Below, piece by piece: positions 5,285 through 6,409 of a stretch of 6,409 nucleotides of DNA (positions are counted from its first letter, which is position 1; every line of letters starts with the position of its first letter). Below the pieces are notes generated by a model. The model did not search any database, was not told the DNA's origin, and saw nothing but the letters and a program-made list of their open reading frames with translations. Made by a program: the position numbers and the translations under genes. Origin of the DNA: Planctomycetota bacterium (GTDB taxonomy: Bacteria > Planctomycetota > Phycisphaerae > Sedimentisphaerales > Anaerobacaceae). The DNA is taken from positions 1 through 6,409 of the forward strand of contig JABMRO010000493.1 of the NCBI GenBank assembly GCA_013202635.1, given 5' to 3'.

Positions 5285-6409
5285 CTATTTGATTATGACT
5301 TCCTGCACTCCGGCTGATCGCCCGTTTTGTAGCATAATTTCGATTTTAATGCTGTTGGTTTTTACCGGTTCAAAAATAACCTCGTTGAAGGTGTTCTTTA
5401 CTGTAAGGTAAGGGCTGCTGTTTTTTGCCGGCTTAAAATTACCTTTAGTATCGCGATACAAAACTTTCCATGATTTTGGCACAGAGCATTGCCCTCTGCC
5501 GGTGTCATCGAACCAGTAGACTTTGACACCGGAGATTTTATGTTTTTCATTCCACTCAAACTTAATCCATTCGGTTGTGCCCTTATGAGGCCAGAAATCC
5601 AGTTGCAAAGCCGATGAGTCGGATGAGCTTTCCGGCAGTACTTGGTCCTTGATTGCATCCAGAGAAGCGTGTACAAACGACGCTGTGGTCTTGCTTCGAT
5701 ACGTCAGTGTATCTGCCGGTTCAGGCCGGGCAGCTTCGGCTTTTCGAGCCGGCCAGACCGTCATCTCGCCTCGACCGCGATGAGCCCAGGCGTAATAAGG
5801 AATAGCGATAAATTGCTTTTCCTGGGCCGGAACAATATCGCCTTTGTTTGTGCGTTTAACCACCTGTGCTTTTCCAGTAACCACCATGACACCATTTAAG
5901 AGGTCCGGCCTGTATTCGGTCATGAGCCCCGAAGCGTCCGGTATCATCAGATTCAATACCTTGCCGTCATTGTCAGGCCATTCAAGGCAGAAAACTATCG
6001 GTCCTCGCTGAAGGGCCACCTTGCCCCGATTTGCTTTGATGTTCTGATGGGCGATAACCCGGCGGATGGGCATCGGCAGATTCAACTCGATAGTGTCACC
6101 TTTCTGCCATTTGCGCTCGATCCGGGCAAAGCCTCTCTGGGTTTTAATAGCCACTCGTTTACCATTAACCTTTAGCGTAACCTCCTCATATCTGGTTTTC
6201 TGGAATTTGTATAGATCGCTCGGCACGGGCCGATTCTGTGCCCAACCGGGAATACGAATGTAAACGGCAAACGTGTCGCTTTTCTCCGGCTCGATACTGA
6301 CGTGAACAATACCCTTCCACGGATACTGTGTTTGTTGTGTCAGTTTAACTTTATTGTTTAGAGTCTCAATTGTGCTCTCACCACTGATAAATAGGTTCAC
6401 ATACACATC
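5285..6409 (-). CDS. GH127/DUF1680 beta-L-arabinofuranosidase-like protein, C-terminal part
   Basis: The C-terminal roughly 374 residues of a larger glycoside hydrolase; the gene runs off the right edge. The frame stays open to the edge (GAT, Asp, at 6409-6407). The apparent GTG start at 6406 is internal, because DVYVNLFISG is the family's interdomain sequence. Residue numbers below count from that GTG codon. Family landmarks are YPWKG (28-32), VYIRIPGWA (48-56), GKVALQRGPIVFCLE (128-142) and YYAWAHRGRGEMTVW (204-218), the last ending the GH127 beta-sandwich region. Residues about 235-373 form a discoidin-like tail seen in many DUF1680 proteins, including HKGTTEW (274-280), VYWFDDTGRGQCSVPKSW (296-313) and VQEVIIK (367-373). 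The (alpha/alpha)6 catalytic barrel with the nucleophilic cysteine and zinc ligands lies outside the window, so activity cannot be checked. Characterised relatives remove beta-L-arabinofuranose from plant glycans. It is convergent with the + strand cluster, so it is not in the same operon. Confidence 0.88.
   Translation of the reverse strand, partial: DVYVNLFISGESTIETLNNKVKLTQQTQYPWKGIVHVSIEPEKSDTFAVYIRIPGWAQNRPVPSDLYKFQKTRYEEVTLKVNGKRVAIKTQRGFARIERKWQKGDTIELNLPMPIRRVIAHQNIKANRGKVALQRGPIVFCLEWPDNDGKVLNLMIPDASGLMTEYRPDLLNGVMVVTGKAQVVKRTNKGDIVPAQEKQFIAIPYYAWAHRGRGEMTVWPARKAEAARPEPADTLTYRSKTTASFVHASLDAIKDQVLPESSSDSSALQLDFWPHKGTTEWIKFEWNEKHKISGVKVYWFDDTGRGQCSVPKSWKVLYRDTKGNFKPAKNSSPYLTVKNTFNEVIFEPVKTNSIKIEIMLQNGRSAGVQEVIIK

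Noticed and set aside
5211..5285. Rho-independent terminator formed by the 8-bp inverted repeat
   Set aside because: The arms are 59 nt apart and AT-rich, and no T-tract directly follows either arm. Kept only as a repeat note within the spacer.
6404..6406. GTG start codon for the - strand glycosidase
   Set aside because: The frame is open to the window edge with an Asp codon before it, and the residues are internal family sequence, so the gene starts outside the window.
1..6409. CRISPR arrays, tRNA or rRNA genes, insertion sequences
   Set aside because: I found no regularly spaced repeats, no cloverleaf-like or rRNA sequence, no transposase, and no terminal inverted repeats with target duplications.

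Overview
The window reads as a piece of a carbohydrate-catabolism gene cluster, probably from a PVC-superphylum bacterium and most likely a planctomycete. That guess rests on the gene mix (a DUF1080 lipoprotein, a DUF6807/'PmoA' lipoprotein, a Tat-exported Gfo/Idh/MocA oxidoreductase, a GH127-type glycosidase) and on moderate, roughly balanced base composition judged by eye. It is inference: no rRNA or other marker gene is present, and Lentisphaerae, Kiritimatiellae or Bacteroidetes-like hosts are not excluded.

Layout: 1-95 is upstream DNA with a small inverted repeat (28-55) and a good Shine-Dalgarno. Four genes follow on the + strand. 96-776 encodes a DUF1080 lipoprotein (3-keto-disaccharide hydrolase / keto-glycoside lyase family). 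837-1844 encodes a DUF6807 ('methane oxygenase PmoA') lipoprotein. 1946-3256 encodes a Tat-exported Gfo/Idh/MocA oxidoreductase. 3274-5181 encodes an exported protein with two metallo-beta-lactamase (MBL) folds and a C-terminal beta-sandwich. Gaps are 60, 101 and 17 bp; the last pair is clearly co-transcribed, and the 101-bp gap could hold a second, weak promoter. A 103-bp convergent spacer (5182-5284) separates these from a - strand gene (5285-6409) that encodes the C-terminal part of a GH127/DUF1680 beta-L-arabinofuranosidase-like protein with a discoidin-like tail and runs off the right edge.

How they may work together: all four + strand products carry export signals (two lipoprotein signals, one Tat, one Sec), so the operon appears to act outside the cytoplasm. 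DUF1080 enzymes are known to act on 3-keto-sugars made by Gfo/Idh/MocA dehydrogenases. The pairing here therefore suggests oxidation of a glycan or glycoside by the Tat-exported oxidoreductase and cleavage of the keto-sugar by the lipoprotein. The DUF6807 protein and the double-MBL protein are the unexplained parts. A lactonase or other hydrolase role for the MBL protein would fit, but the sequence does not prove it. The neighbouring GH127 gene points to arabinose-containing plant or algal polysaccharide as a possible substrate.

Most notable: a 31-nt perfect direct repeat covering the ribosome binding site and start of both lipoprotein genes, which otherwise encode unrelated mature proteins, and the double-MBL protein, whose first domain has lost most metal ligands while the second keeps them.
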